The notes below the pieces were generated by a model, which searched no databases, was not told the origin of the DNA, and worked only from the letters and a program-made list of their open reading frames with translations. A DNA stretch of 64,000 bases from Pedobacter sp. ASV17 (GTDB taxonomy: Bacteria > Bacteroidota > Bacteroidia > Sphingobacteriales > Sphingobacteriaceae), in contig NZ_JAELTX010000009.1 in assembly GCF_016429065.1 (NCBI RefSeq), positions 1 through 64,000 on the forward strand, given 5' to 3'. Below, piece by piece: positions 26,047 to 36,277 of this stretch. The translations under genes and the position numbers were made by a program. Each line of letters opens with the position of its first letter. Positions within the stretch are counted from its first letter, which is position 1.

Positions 26047-26799
26047 ATGAGCAAACCTATGATAGATAAAAAACAAGAAACAACATCTAGTTATTCTTTC
26101 CAAACCTATGCGCTTAGTGAACAGGCGATAACCTTAGAATTTGGAAATGAAATTAGTGAAGAAATAGCTGAGCAGATCAACAGTTTTAAGGAATTGCTAA
26201 GCGAAAATTCATTTCCAGGCTTTAAAACTACTGTTTCTGCCTATACCACACTAACTGTATTTTACAACTTGATGGAAGTTCTTACTTCAGGTTTAGTTGG
26301 CGCCACCTGCTTTGAAAAAGTAAGCAATTATCTTCATCAGTTAAAACAAACAACTTATCAAAGTCATCGTATTTCAAAACCAGGCATTACCATTCCAGTA
26401 TGTTATCACGAAAAATTTGGATTTGATTTACAGGAAGTTGCTAAAATAAATAAGCTTACCGTTAATGAAGTCATCCAGATTCATACCTCCGCCCACTATC
26501 GAGTCTTCATGATTGGCTTTACACCAGGTTTTGCTTACCTCGGTGGAATGGATCACAGAATTGCCAGTCCTAGAAAATCAACTCCGCGTGCGTCACTACC
26601 CGCTGGTGCTGTTGGCATTGCAGGTAATCAAACAGGTATTTACCCGTTAAAAACTCCAGGCGGCTGGCAAATTATAGGGCAAACGCCCCTTAAGATGTTC
26701 GACATTCATCGTGATCAACCATCTTTCTTAAATGCAGGAGATGAAGTGAAATTTAAATCCATTTCTTTGGATGAATTTAACGATTGGCCATGCAGATAG
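26047..26799 (+). CDS. pxpB: 5-oxoprolinase subunit PxpB (KipI family)
   Basis: This 250-residue member of the carboxyltransferase domain 1 (KipI) family has characteristic GFTPGFAYLGG, ASPRKSTPR, PAGAVGIAG and TPGGWQIIGQTP. With PxpC and PxpA it makes the ATP-dependent prokaryotic 5-oxoprolinase. The start is uncertain among the ATGs at 26047 and 26059; 26047 (MSKPMID) has AAGG just before it. The 3' end overlaps pxpC by 10 bases, showing translational coupling in a pxpB-pxpC-pxpA-transporter operon. Confidence 0.93.
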   Translation: MSKPMIDKKQETTSSYSFQTYALSEQAITLEFGNEISEEIAEQINSFKELLSENSFPGFKTTVSAYTTLTVFYNLMEVLTSGLVGATCFEKVSNYLHQLKQTTYQSHRISKPGITIPVCYHEKFGFDLQEVAKINKLTVNEVIQIHTSAHYRVFMIGFTPGFAYLGGMDHRIASPRKSTPRASLPAGAVGIAGNQTGIYPLKTPGGWQIIGQTPLKMFDIHRDQPSFLNAGDEVKFKSISLDEFNDWPCR

Positions 26800-27791
26800 A
26801 AATGGAAATTTGCTTTTATAAAGCGGGCATACAGAGTACGATACAAGATTTAGGTCGTTATCCATATTTATCGCAGGGAGTTCCTCTCTCTGGAGCAATG
26901 GACAGCTTATCTGCTAGATTAGCCAACATCGCCATTGGCAATTCCGAAGAACTGGCCACCATAGAATTTACGTATGCCGCAGCCTCATTCGTTGCAGAAA
27001 CTGATTTACTCATTGCTTACGGTGGCGAAGGTGTCCTACTGATTACCGGCAATCTAACATTACCTCCCTATCGACCTTTATTTTTACCTAAGGGAACTAT
27101 GGTAGAATTGCAAAACAATAATAAAGGCGCAAGAACATATGTAGCCATTGCTGGCGGATGGAATGCACCAACTATTTTGGCTAGCAAAAGCACCTACCTA
27201 ACCGCAGCATTTGGAGGTTACCATGGCAGAACATTCATAGCAAAAGACAAACTAAAAAATGACAAAAACTGGTCTGATGGCACTTTAAAGTTATTTAACC
27301 AATTACAAGGAAAGGAACCCAAATTCACCAAATGGGGCATTTTAGCAAAATCCTTTCTTCCAGACGACAACAGCATTAGAGTGGTACCGGGAAGAGAATT
27401 TAGTTGGTTTACGAGCAATTCTATTTTGCATTTTGTATCATCAAGCTATAAAATTGCCTTAAATAGTAACAGAATGGGTTTAAACTTAGAAGGTGCAGCC
27501 ATAGAACGTAGCAAAAAAGAAGAATTACTAAGTACCGCAGTAGCACCAGGAACGATACAAGTTACGGGAAATGGCAACCTGGTTTTATTAATGACCGATT
27601 GCCAAACAACGGGTGGCTATCCAAGAATTGCGCAAGTAGCAGCGGTAGATATTCCACGCTGTGCACAATTGAAACCTGGTGACAACATTACCTTTAAATA
27701 CATTAGCCAAGAAAATGCGGAACAACTGTATATTGAGCAAGCATTGGACATAAACATCTTGAAAATAGCGATAAACGACAAACTTCAGTAA
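26790..27791 (+). CDS. pxpC: 5-oxoprolinase subunit PxpC (KipA/biotin-dependent carboxyltransferase domain 2)
   Basis: This 333-residue protein has the family features [12 protein letters not shown] near the N terminus, [25 protein letters not shown] and [13 protein letters not shown]. It pairs with PxpB in the ATP-using subcomplex that activates 5-oxoproline. The ATG at 26790 overlaps pxpB; a TTG six bases upstream is possible but less likely. The stop TAA shares a base with the pxpA start (TAATG). Confidence 0.93.
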   Translation: MQIEMEICFYKAGIQSTIQDLGRYPYLSQGVPLSGAMDSLSARLANIAIGNSEELATIEFTYAAASFVAETDLLIAYGGEGVLLITGNLTLPPYRPLFLPKGTMVELQNNNKGARTYVAIAGGWNAPTILASKSTYLTAAFGGYHGRTFIAKDKLKNDKNWSDGTLKLFNQLQGKEPKFTKWGILAKSFLPDDNSIRVVPGREFSWFTSNSILHFVSSSYKIALNSNRMGLNLEGAAIERSKKEELLSTAVAPGTIQVTGNGNLVLLMTDCQTTGGYPRIAQVAAVDIPRCAQLKPGDNITFKYISQENAEQLYIEQALDINILKIAINDKLQ

Positions 27792-28552
27792 TGAAAAACA
27801 TAGACATCAATTGTGACCTTGGTGAAGGCTTTGGAGCTTATCACGCTTCTAATGACGAGATTTTAATGGATTACATTAGCTCTGCTAATATTGCCTGCGG
27901 CTTTCATGCTGGCGATACCAATACGATGCAACATACCGTTAACTTAGCGATCAAAAAAGGAATTGCCATTGGTGCACATCCGGGCCTGCCCGATTTACAG
28001 GGCTTTGGCCGCAGAGAAATGAGCATTACTCCTGCAGAGGTCTATCAAATGACCACCTATCAAATTGGTGCGCTTTATGGATTTGTAAAAACCGCAAAAG
28101 CCAAACTACACCATGTTAAACCACACGGCGCCCTATATAACATGGCGGCAAAAAACAGATTACTGGCCGAAGCTATTGCCCAAGCAGTTTTCGATTTTGA
28201 CCACCAACTCATCTTGTATGCCCTAGCAGGAAGCGAGATGATTACCGCAGCCAAGCAAATTGGTTTAGCTAGCGCCTCAGAAGTTTTTGCAGACCGCACT
28301 TATCAGGATGATGGCTCACTAACGCCAAGAAATCAGCCTAATGCTTTAATTGAGCATGAACAACAAGCAATAGCGCAAGTACTAATGATGGTAAAACAGC
28401 AGCAGGTCGTCTCAGTAAATGAAAAAACAATTCCTTTAATAGCGCAAACCCTGTGTTTACATGGTGATGGGAAATATGCCATCAGTTTTGCAAAACTAAT
28501 CTATGAACAACTAAAAGCTGAAGAAATTTCGCTTTGCACACCTACCCTATAA
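27791..28552 (+). CDS. pxpA: 5-oxoprolinase subunit PxpA (LamB/YcsF family)
   Basis: This 253-residue protein has the signature [12 protein letters not shown], followed by [35 protein letters not shown] and LCLHGD. It provides the hydrolase half of 5-oxoprolinase (5-oxoproline plus ATP and water to glutamate). The start overlaps the pxpC stop by one base, and the transporter gene begins immediately after its stop, so all four genes are very probably co-transcribed. Confidence 0.95.
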   Translation: MKNIDINCDLGEGFGAYHASNDEILMDYISSANIACGFHAGDTNTMQHTVNLAIKKGIAIGAHPGLPDLQGFGRREMSITPAEVYQMTTYQIGALYGFVKTAKAKLHHVKPHGALYNMAAKNRLLAEAIAQAVFDFDHQLILYALAGSEMITAAKQIGLASASEVFADRTYQDDGSLTPRNQPNALIEHEQQAIAQVLMMVKQQQVVSVNEKTIPLIAQTLCLHGDGKYAISFAKLIYEQLKAEEISLCTPTL

Positions 28553-29737
28553 ATGAAGACAAAATATAACTGGAGCGTATTAATTGGAGCTGCCTTTTTA
28601 ATGGCCTCATCGGCCATTGGTCCAGGTTTCTTAACACAAACTGCCGTTTTTACCGAGCAGCTGGGCGCAAGTTTTGCCTTTGTAATTTTACTTTCCATTG
28701 TGTTAGATGCCATTGCACAGTTAAATATATGGCGAATTATTGCCGTAGCCGACAAACCTGCACAAGACATTTCTAATCAGGTTTTCCCAGGTTTAGGCTA
28801 CTTTTTATCCTTCTTGGTTTTTCTAGGTGGACTAGCTTTCAACATTGGGAATATAGCAGGTGCGGGCTTGGGCTTAAATGTACTTTTTGGCATTAGTGTA
28901 GGTCAAGGCGCTGTAATTAGTGCTATCATCGCCATCGGCATTTTCATCTATAAAGAAGCTGGTAAAGCAATGGATCTTTTTGCCAAAACAATGGGCATCC
29001 TCAAAATAGGCTTGGCTTTATTTATTGCATACGTGAGCAACCCACCATTGGCAGAAGCGGCCATAAGGTCGGTTAATCCTACGCAATTTAGCTTCACGGC
29101 AGTGCTCACCATTGTGGGCGGCACAGTTGGTGGTTACATCACTTTTTCGGGTGCTCATCGTTTGTTAGATGCTCGCCAAACCGGAATTGATAATTTACCT
29201 GCAGTGAACAAAGGTGCCCTTAGTGCCATTGGATTGGCATCTGTAATGCGCCTACTCTTATTTATAGCAGCATTAGGAGTGGTGAGTACGGGTGCAAAAC
29301 TAGACCCCACCAATCCAGCTGCATCCGTATTTCAGTTGGCCAGCGGTCAGTTTGGTTACAAAGTATTTGGTTTGGTAATTTGGGCAGCAGGCATTTCATC
29401 GGTAGTGGGTTCGGCCTACACTTCTATCTCTTTTATCAAGAGTTTTCATCCTGTAATTTTAAAATTCAACAGAGAAATTATTGTCGCTTTTATCTTAATT
29501 TCTTGTACAATTTTCCTTTGGATAGGCAAACCCGTTAAAATCTTGCTCGCGGTTGGTGCGCTCAATGGATTGATTTTACCTGTTGCTTTAGGCGTAATGT
29601 TAATGGCCGCTTATAAAACAAAAATTATCTCAAACTATAAACAACCGCTTTGGTTAACACTAACGGGAGCTGCCGTGGTCATCATTATGATTTGGATGGG
29701 TTACGGCACAATAGTAGATATGTTTAGCTCGATGTAA
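28553..29737 (+). CDS. NRAMP-fold transporter lacking the metal motifs, linked to 5-oxoprolinase
   Basis: This 394-residue protein has about eleven transmembrane helices and aligns with the NRAMP family. The TM1 metal motif DPGN is replaced by GPGF (SSAIGPGFLTQ), and the TM6 MPH motif is replaced by a glycine-rich stretch ending SGAH. It therefore lacks the Asp, Asn and Met that coordinate Mn/Fe in true MntH, which is present intact at 43261-45123. The gene starts at the base after the pxpA stop. A comparable NRAMP-like gene (ycsG) accompanies the pxp homologues of Bacillus. Uptake of 5-oxoproline or a related organic acid is the simplest inference; no direct evidence is present. Confidence 0.88.
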   Translation: MKTKYNWSVLIGAAFLMASSAIGPGFLTQTAVFTEQLGASFAFVILLSIVLDAIAQLNIWRIIAVADKPAQDISNQVFPGLGYFLSFLVFLGGLAFNIGNIAGAGLGLNVLFGISVGQGAVISAIIAIGIFIYKEAGKAMDLFAKTMGILKIGLALFIAYVSNPPLAEAAIRSVNPTQFSFTAVLTIVGGTVGGYITFSGAHRLLDARQTGIDNLPAVNKGALSAIGLASVMRLLLFIAALGVVSTGAKLDPTNPAASVFQLASGQFGYKVFGLVIWAAGISSVVGSAYTSISFIKSFHPVILKFNREIIVAFILISCTIFLWIGKPVKILLAVGALNGLILPVALGVMLMAAYKTKIISNYKQPLWLTLTGAAVVIIMIWMGYGTIVDMFSSM

Positions 29738-30131
29738 AATGATTTTACTTTAGAAACCAATTAAACCGATAAAAACCTTTGCGCTCTTTGCGAAAACTTT
29801 ATCCCGTATGTACGGGATTGCGGTTAATTTAAACTTAAAGAATACGAAGAGAGAAAATAACGTTATTTCCCCTACTGAGTTCTATTTAAATGAATTCTAA
29901 TATAAAGACGATCAAACCCAAACCAACAAAAGTTTTTCGCCATGCCTTGAGTGATAAGCTGTCGACAAACGACCAAGAATTGAGAATAGATTATGGTTCA
30001 TTCGTTTAGCTACTCCCTTTTTAACTCACCAACTTCCTGACTACTAAACTTCCCAACTTTCGGACTTCCTAACTAACTACTAACTACTAACTACTAACCA
30101 CTAACCACTAGCCACTAGTTACTAGCCACTG
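29738..30131. repeat. Intergenic region with a TCCCGTA hairpin and ACTAACY heptamers
   Basis: There is no gene in 394 bases. TCCCGTA-TG-TACGGGA (29802-29817) is a perfect short hairpin with relatives at 56719-56734 and inside the terminator at 57690-57707. From 30069 to 30130 the heptamer ACTAACY/ACTAGYY repeats about eight times up to the stop of the TSUP gene. Confidence 0.7.
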
Positions 30132-30926
30132 TTACTTCAAAAACACATCATACGCAAAGCGCAGAATAGTACCAAAAACCACAATCAAGAAAAAGATACG
30201 AATGAACTTATTGCCTTTAAGCAAAGCCAGTTTAGCCCCCAAAAAGGAACCAAGCACATTAAAAATGGCCATGGGGATAGCGTACTCAAAAAGCACATGC
30301 CCCGTAGAACTAAAATAAATCAGTGCCGCCAAATTGGTGCCTACATTAACAATCTTGGCATGGGCACTAGCGCCTACAAAATCAAAACCTAAAATACCTA
30401 CAAACGCCAAAATCAAAAAAGAACCTGTGCCAGGGCCTATCAAACCATCGTAAAAACCAATCATTAAACCAAACAAACAAGCCAGCAAAATCTGCTTGCC
30501 CAAAGTATGGGTTTTGTGCTGCTGCTCCCCAAATTTCTTATTGAAATAAGTATAAAGCGCTACCACCACAAGTACCACCAAAATAACAGGCTTAATGTGC
30601 TGGTTGTTAATGGTACTTACCAAGTAGGCTCCGCACAACGAAGCCACAAAAGCAGCAAGCGTACATCCCGCTAAAATAGCCACCTTAAACTTTACCTGTT
30701 TAGCATACTTTACCGCCGCAACAGCAGTGCCAGCAAGCGATGGGATTTTTACCGTCCCAAATAAGGTGGCCACTGGATATTGAGGTAAAATAAGTAAAAT
30801 AGCAGGTGTTTGCAACAAGCCACCACCACCCACAATAGCATCAATAAAGCCCGCCGCAAAAGCCGCCAAACAAAGCAAAGCCAAGTCGGTGCTGTTAGTG
30901 CTAATAAAATGAATAATTTGGTCCAA
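30132..30926 (-). CDS. TSUP-family (TauE/SafE) membrane permease
   Basis: This 264-residue protein has about eight transmembrane helices and the TauE/SafE (YfcA-like) pattern: an N-terminal half with FAAGFIDAIVGGGGLLQTP, and a repeated half with GFYDGLIGPGTGSFL. The two glycine-rich repeats are the family hallmark. Members move sulfite, organosulfonates or sulfoacetate; the substrate is undetermined here. No operon partner; argS lies upstream on the same strand with a ~95-base gap of inverted heptamer repeats. Confidence 0.92.
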   Translation of the reverse strand: MDQIIHFISTNSTDLALLCLAAFAAGFIDAIVGGGGLLQTPAILLILPQYPVATLFGTVKIPSLAGTAVAAVKYAKQVKFKVAILAGCTLAAFVASLCGAYLVSTINNQHIKPVILVVLVVVALYTYFNKKFGEQQHKTHTLGKQILLACLFGLMIGFYDGLIGPGTGSFLILAFVGILGFDFVGASAHAKIVNVGTNLAALIYFSSTGHVLFEYAIPMAIFNVLGSFLGAKLALLKGNKFIRIFFLIVVFGTILRFAYDVFLK

Positions 30927-30933
30927 TGGAGGT

Positions 30934-31017
30934 GATGAGTTACAAGTTGTGAGTTAAGAGTTGCAGGTTACATGTCATAAGCGATCATCCCATAACTCGT
31001 AACCCGCAACTCACAAC
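30934..31017. repeat. Inverted pair of heptamer tracts after argS
   Basis: Left tract 30934-30971 repeats GAGTTAC/GAGTTGY-like heptamers; right tract 30988-31017 is its approximate reverse complement (CATAACTCGTAACCCGCAAC). Together they can form an imperfect hairpin and may act as the argS terminator, although no T-run is present. Confidence 0.6.
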
Positions 31018-31021
31018 AAAT

Positions 31022-32794
31022 CTACATTCTTTCAGGCACCCTAATGCCCAATATCGTCATACCCGATTTAATCACATCAGCCGTAATTTTACAGATGTTC
31101 AATCGATGTTGTTTCACTGCAGTATCCTCCTCTTTGATAATTGGTGGAACCTCGTGGTAAAACTTATTAAACAACTTGGCCACTTCATACAAATAATTGG
31201 CAATAAACGCTGGACTATAGGCCTTTGCTGCATTCGATATTTCTGTAGGATATTTAGCCAACAGCATAATCATATCCAGCTCGGTCGAAGTCAATTGAAT
31301 ATTAGCATAATCGGCTTGCGCAAATTGGTAAGCTGCCCTGCTCAATAAAGATTTGATACGAGCATGGGTATATTGAATAAACGGTCCCGTATTGCCTTGA
31401 AAATCTATCGATTCTGCAGGGTCAAACAGCAAACGTTTTTTAGGTTCAACCTTTAACAAAAAGTATTTCAAAGCCCCTAAGCCAATGGTGTCGTACAGTT
31501 CTGTTTTTTCAGCTTCAGTAAAATCGTTGGTTTTACCCAATTCCTCTGTTTTTTGCTTGGCAGTATCTACCATTTCAGCAATCAGGTCATCCGCATCCAC
31601 TACCGTACCTTCCCTACTTTTCATTTTTCCACTAGGCAAATCAACCATGCCATACGATAAGTGGTACAAACCTTTAGCCCAACTTTTACCAAGTTTTTCT
31701 AAAATCAGGAAAAGCACCTTAAAGTGGTAATCCTGTTCGTTACCCACCACATAAATGGATTTGTCCATTTTAAAATCGTCGTACTTCATTTGTGCCGTAC
31801 CCAAATCTTGAGTAATGTATACCGAAGTACCATCTGAACGTAGTACCAGCTTTTGGTCTAAACCATCCGCCGTTAAATCAATCCAAACCGAGCCATCTTC
31901 CTTTTTAAAGAAAACACCTTTGGCCAATCCCTCCTCAATAGTATCTTTTCCAAGCAAATAAGTATTGCTCTCGTAATAATATTTATCAAAATCAACGCCC
32001 AGCTTTTTATAGGTTACGTCAAAACCACTGTATACCCAGCCGTTCATTTTTTCCCATAAACCCACCACCGCAGCATCACCCTGCTCCCATTGCAAAAGCA
32101 TTTGTTGCGCTTCTTTAATTAGCGGAGCATTCTTTTTTGCTTCCTCTTCGGTTTGACCATCGGCCACCAAAGCATTAATTTCCTTTTTATATTCCTTATC
32201 AAAAACCACATAGTAGTTTCCAACCAATTTATCGCCTTTTAAGCCAGTGCTTTCAGGAGTTTCGCCGTTGCCCCATTTTTGCCAAGCCAACATCGACTTG
32301 CAAATATGAATACCCCTATCATTCACCAAATTGGTTTTAATCACTTCGTAACCATCAGCTTTTAACAATTCCGAAACCGAGTAACCCAATAAGTTGTTAC
32401 GTACGTGGCCTAAGTGCAAAGGTTTATTGGTATTTGGCGACGAATATTCGACCATCACCTTTTGGCCATTTGGCTTAGCCATCAAAAAGTCCGATGCCAG
32501 TAAAGTATCGTTAAATAAATTTACCCAGTAGCTTTCGGCAATGCTCAAGTTCAAAAAGCCCTTCACCACATTAAAACCTACTACCTCGGCTACATTCTGT
32601 TGCAAAAAGGTACCAATGTCATTACCCGTTTCCTCAGGAGATTTTTTAGAGAACCGCACCACAGGGAATACCACAATGGTTACCTGTCCTTCAAATTCCT
32701 TACGTGTTTCCTGTAGGTTAATTACATCCTCGGCAATATCTTGCCCATATAACTCTTTAACGGCCTTAACTGCGCCAGCAACAATAAAATTCAT
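31022..32794 (-). CDS. argS: Arginine-tRNA ligase
   Basis: This 590-residue class I synthetase has an N-terminal Add1-like domain (1-100), the HIGH-equivalent HLGHVRN (in NTNKPLHLGHVRNN), a KMSKS-equivalent KMKSREG, and a C-terminal anticodon-binding DALR domain (GPFIQYTHARIKSLL...). Full length for the family. The start at 32794 (MNFIVAGAV) is the first ATG. Confidence 0.97.
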   Translation of the reverse strand: MNFIVAGAVKAVKELYGQDIAEDVINLQETRKEFEGQVTIVVFPVVRFSKKSPEETGNDIGTFLQQNVAEVVGFNVVKGFLNLSIAESYWVNLFNDTLLASDFLMAKPNGQKVMVEYSSPNTNKPLHLGHVRNNLLGYSVSELLKADGYEVIKTNLVNDRGIHICKSMLAWQKWGNGETPESTGLKGDKLVGNYYVVFDKEYKKEINALVADGQTEEEAKKNAPLIKEAQQMLLQWEQGDAAVVGLWEKMNGWVYSGFDVTYKKLGVDFDKYYYESNTYLLGKDTIEEGLAKGVFFKKEDGSVWIDLTADGLDQKLVLRSDGTSVYITQDLGTAQMKYDDFKMDKSIYVVGNEQDYHFKVLFLILEKLGKSWAKGLYHLSYGMVDLPSGKMKSREGTVVDADDLIAEMVDTAKQKTEELGKTNDFTEAEKTELYDTIGLGALKYFLLKVEPKKRLLFDPAESIDFQGNTGPFIQYTHARIKSLLSRAAYQFAQADYANIQLTSTELDMIMLLAKYPTEISNAAKAYSPAFIANYLYEVAKLFNKFYHEVPPIIKEEDTAVKQHRLNICKITADVIKSGMTILGIRVPERM

Positions 32795-33422
32795 AATCGC
32801 AAAAATACATTAATTGTTCGGTTTTTTAGAAATTAGTAACTAGTGGCTAGTAGTTAGTAATTAGTATTCTGGTATAGTCGCTATACTTCGGGAACTTGTC
32901 CCGATTCTTCGGGATTGTTCATCAGTTCACTTGTTCATTGGCCGTTGATTATTGATTCATTGAACATTGGATATTGATTATTTAGAAAAGCAATTACAGT
33001 ACTACTATTATCCTAAAGCCCCGCTATCCATTACAAGTCCCGATAAATCGGGAGCTTTCCATTACTATCGGGTTTAAGCGGCTAATGCAGCAGTACAAAA
33101 CATCAACAGCCTCTATGCCCTTTGGGCATCTCTCCCTGACAGGGAGAGACTAGCGTTTAGCAACATCTCTACCAATACCCATCTGCGGAAAAATCAGCGC
33201 AATCTGCGGGAGCACCCTAAAAAGCTAAAAGTCCTCAAAGGCACACACCATTACACCACCTATTAAATCAGTTAACCAAATAAACAATTAACCAGTTAAC
33301 CAAACCAACTACTATCTGCGAGAGCACCCTAACAAACACTAACTACTAGCCACTAGCTCCTAACCACTAATCCCTTGCGTCTTTCAAAAAAAAGAATAGC
33401 TTTGTGGCAACACCAAAATGAT
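32795..33422. repeat. Repeat-rich intergenic region
   Basis: No gene is seen in 628 bases. It holds AGTTAGT/ACTAACY heptamers at 32831-32869 and 33336-33372, small hairpins (ATGCCC-TTT-GGGCAT at 33115-33129; CTCTCCCT-GAC-AGGGAGAG at 33130-33148; TCCCGATAAATCGGGA near 33041), and two pieces of the ATCTGCGG...GAGCACCCTA motif (about 33182 and 33310) that recurs at 34963-35189. Confidence 0.65.
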
Positions 33423-34868
33423 ATGAACATGCAGCGAAATGGATTTAAAGTAGGCGTAACTACAGAGATCGGAAGATTAAGAAAGCTACTGGTACATAGC
33501 CCTGATAGCGGACTAGGCAAAGTGGTACCTTCTAAAGCACAAGACTGGCTATTTGAAGATATTGTACATCTTGATACCATTAGAAAGGACGAATACGATT
33601 ACTACACCAAACTATTGATGTACTTTTTGGACCCTGAAAAAATCAAGGGAAAGCTAGCCAAAATAGATTCAGAAGAAGCCAATCGTGGTTTTTACAAACC
33701 TAACCATCCGCAGTTCCACAATTCCGAAAATGTAATAGAACTACAAAATTTGCTTTCGGATATTTTGGCTGATGAGTACATCCGCAAAAAATTAACTGCT
33801 GCCGTTTGTGCCATTGAAGGCTGTACCTATCAATTACAATTAAAACTAGCCGCTACCGATCCTAAAGAGCTGGCAGAGATTTTCATATCGGGCACCATGG
33901 CCGATGATACCATGATTTTTGCCCCAGTGCCTAACCTCATCTTTACCCGCGATGTGGGAACCACCATTAACAACCATATTTTACTGAACAAACCGGCCAA
34001 AAAAGCTCGTGTTCGTGAAACCATGTTGATGCGCTATATTTTCTTTAACCATCCGTTTTTTGAAGCATACCAAAACAACATCATCGAAATTCCCGACCCT
34101 ACCCAACATTTTTTAAGACCAGGCGATGAACCTGATTTCCGTACTACTTTGGAAGGTGGCGATGTAATGATGGTTAGTCCTAATCACTTGTTAATTGGCG
34201 TGAGCGAGCGTACCTCCGAAGAAGGTGCCAACGAAGCCATTAAACTTTTGTTCGAGAAAAACGTATTGGACAAAGTAACCGTGGTGAAAATCCCAGCTAA
34301 ACGCGACTACATGCACCTCGACACCGTATTTACACAGGTAAAACGTGATACCTGGGTTATTTTACATAGCATAGCGCACAGTCCAGCTTATGATGCCAAT
34401 GAACCCATCCATTTTTTAAAAGAACCTGAAAAACTCGAAGCCACTACGGCCATTCAGTTCCATAAAGATAAACCAGGACAGCCAAAATATTATGAGCACG
34501 TAGAGGCCTTATTAGATGATATTAGCAGAAATGATTTGGGTAGCACTACGCCTACCAAAGTGATTTATAGTGGCGGCAACACCTTCCCTTACGATAGCCG
34601 TGAGCAATGGACGGATTCCTGCAACCTTTTGGCACTTAAAGAAGGGGTAGTTTTAGGCTACGACCGTAACGACAAAACCGTAGAAGCCTTTAAAGCAAGT
34701 GGATTTGAGGTGGTTAAAGTACAAGATTTGATTCAAGATCTGGAAAGCGGAAAAGTAGATGCAGAAACCCTAACCGATACGTTGGTGTTAATGCCATCAG
34801 CAGAACTTTCAAGAGCCAGAGGTGGTTTCCATTGCATGAGCTTACCTATTTTAAGAGACGAAATTTAA
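33423..34868 (+). CDS. Arginine deiminase family protein
   Basis: This 481-residue guanidino-modifying enzyme has the expected active-site pieces in order: the substrate-binding FTRD (in NLIFTRDVG), EGGDV, the catalytic His in MHLDTVFT, and the nucleophile Cys near the C terminus in FHCMSLPI. Arginine deiminase converts arginine to citrulline and ammonia; the length is longer than the ~410 residues of classical ArcA because of an N-terminal region, common in Bacteroidota homologues. The ATG at 33423 (MNMQRNGFKVG) is preferred to an upstream in-frame codon. The CtlX-like hydrolase gene follows on the same strand. Confidence 0.88.
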   Translation: MNMQRNGFKVGVTTEIGRLRKLLVHSPDSGLGKVVPSKAQDWLFEDIVHLDTIRKDEYDYYTKLLMYFLDPEKIKGKLAKIDSEEANRGFYKPNHPQFHNSENVIELQNLLSDILADEYIRKKLTAAVCAIEGCTYQLQLKLAATDPKELAEIFISGTMADDTMIFAPVPNLIFTRDVGTTINNHILLNKPAKKARVRETMLMRYIFFNHPFFEAYQNNIIEIPDPTQHFLRPGDEPDFRTTLEGGDVMMVSPNHLLIGVSERTSEEGANEAIKLLFEKNVLDKVTVVKIPAKRDYMHLDTVFTQVKRDTWVILHSIAHSPAYDANEPIHFLKEPEKLEATTAIQFHKDKPGQPKYYEHVEALLDDISRNDLGSTTPTKVIYSGGNTFPYDSREQWTDSCNLLALKEGVVLGYDRNDKTVEAFKASGFEVVKVQDLIQDLESGKVDAETLTDTLVLMPSAELSRARGGFHCMSLPILRDEI

Positions 34869-34962
34869 GATTAACTGCTTAATTGTTGAAATTGGTTAAT
34901 CGTTAAATCATAAGCAACTACTGAAATAAGCGGACAAAATACAAGAACAAAAACCAAGTTTA

Positions 34963-35189
34963 CGCCTACTATTCTCATCTGCGGTTAAATCTGCCTAATC
35001 CGCGGGAAAAACAACCAGAGAAAAGAATAAGAAATAAAAACAAGTTTACATCTAGTATATCATCTGCGGTTAAATCTGTGGGGAAAAACAACTAGTAAAA
35101 AGAACAAAAAATAAAAAACAAGTACTACTATTCTCATCTGCGGTTAAATCCGCGTAGTCTGGGGGAAAAACAACCATAGAAAAGAATAA
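34963..35189 (+). repeat. About three tandem copies of an ~80-bp unit
   Basis: Copies at about 34963-35045, 35046-35123 and 35124-35189 share CATCTGCGGTTAAATC, GGGGAAAAACAAC and an A-rich AAAAGAATAAGAAATAAAAA tail. They lie between the arginine deiminase and CtlX-like genes. Confidence 0.7.
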
Positions 35190-35221
35190 CAATTTAGCCA
35201 GCGCTACTAAACAACAAAAAA

Positions 35222-36136
35222 ATGCAAACAACTTCAAATATCCTCATGATACGCCCTGTTGATTTTAAATTCAACGAGCAAACCGCTGGCGACAATAAAT
35301 TTCAGGTAGCTGGCGAGCAGGAAAATGTACAGCAACAAGCTTTAGCAGAATTTGATGGCTTTGTAAACATATTGAGAGAAAATGGTGTAGACGTTACCGT
35401 AATTAGCGACACTTTAGACCCAGCAACTCCCGATTCGATATTTCCGAACAACTGGGTATCCTTTCATGAGGATGGCTCAGTATTTTTATACCCTATGCAC
35501 TCGCCCAACAGAAGAGAAGAGCGCAGAAAGGACATTATTGATGACCTAGGAAAAACCTTTGAAGTAAACCACCTCACTGACCTAAGCTTTTTTGAGCAGC
35601 AACACCTATTTTTAGAAGGCACGGGCAGCATGGTTTTAGACAGGACCCATAAAATAGCTTACGCTTGCCTAAGTATCCGCACAGATAAAGAAGTGCTGGA
35701 AAATTTTGCCTTGCTAAGCGGTTATGAAGTGGTCGCTTTTCAGGCGGTAGATGAACATGGCTTCCCTATTTACCATACCAATGTAATGATGTGCATCGGC
35801 GAAAAATTTGCTGTAGTTTGTTTAGATAGCATTAAATACACCGAAGATAAAATTGCAGTTTTAGAAAGCTTTAAAGCCACCAAAAAAACGGTAATTGATA
35901 TTTCCTTTGAGCAGATGAACCACTTCGCGGGCAACATGCTTGAAGTAAAAAATAAAGATGGAAACAGTCTATTAGTGATGTCTGAGCAAGCACTGAAAGC
36001 TTTACATGGCACGCAGATTACAGCCTTATCAACATTCTCCAAAATTGTAACCGCACCACTTTACACTATCGAACAAAATGGCGGTGGAAGCGCCCGATGC
36101 ATGCTTGCAGAAGTACATTTGCCCCTTAAGCCATAA
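35222..36136 (+). CDS. ctlX: CtlX-like citrulline/guanidino-family hydrolase
   Basis: This 304-residue protein of the amidinotransferase/arginine-deiminase superfold has the CtlX pattern: IRPVDF near the N terminus, IFPNNWVSFHEDG, EGTGSMVLDR, PIYHTNVMM (catalytic His) and GGGSARCMLAE (nucleophile Cys). CtlX-type enzymes are linked to citrulline use. Placement just after arginine deiminase fits sequential breakdown of arginine to citrulline and on to ornithine. The gene name reflects family resemblance; the exact substrate is not proved. Confidence 0.85.
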   Translation: MQTTSNILMIRPVDFKFNEQTAGDNKFQVAGEQENVQQQALAEFDGFVNILRENGVDVTVISDTLDPATPDSIFPNNWVSFHEDGSVFLYPMHSPNRREERRKDIIDDLGKTFEVNHLTDLSFFEQQHLFLEGTGSMVLDRTHKIAYACLSIRTDKEVLENFALLSGYEVVAFQAVDEHGFPIYHTNVMMCIGEKFAVVCLDSIKYTEDKIAVLESFKATKKTVIDISFEQMNHFAGNMLEVKNKDGNSLLVMSEQALKALHGTQITALSTFSKIVTAPLYTIEQNGGGSARCMLAEVHLPLKP

Positions 36137-36277
36137 CGAATAACCCTCGAAGGCCTTAAAACCTTCGGGGTCTATACCTTTCATCCAAACTCTTCTTTAA
36201 ACAAAATCACTATTATTCATACCCCTTACGTCTCGTAAAAGCCAAGTTTTTTGCTATTTTTGCAAAAAATTCAATTA

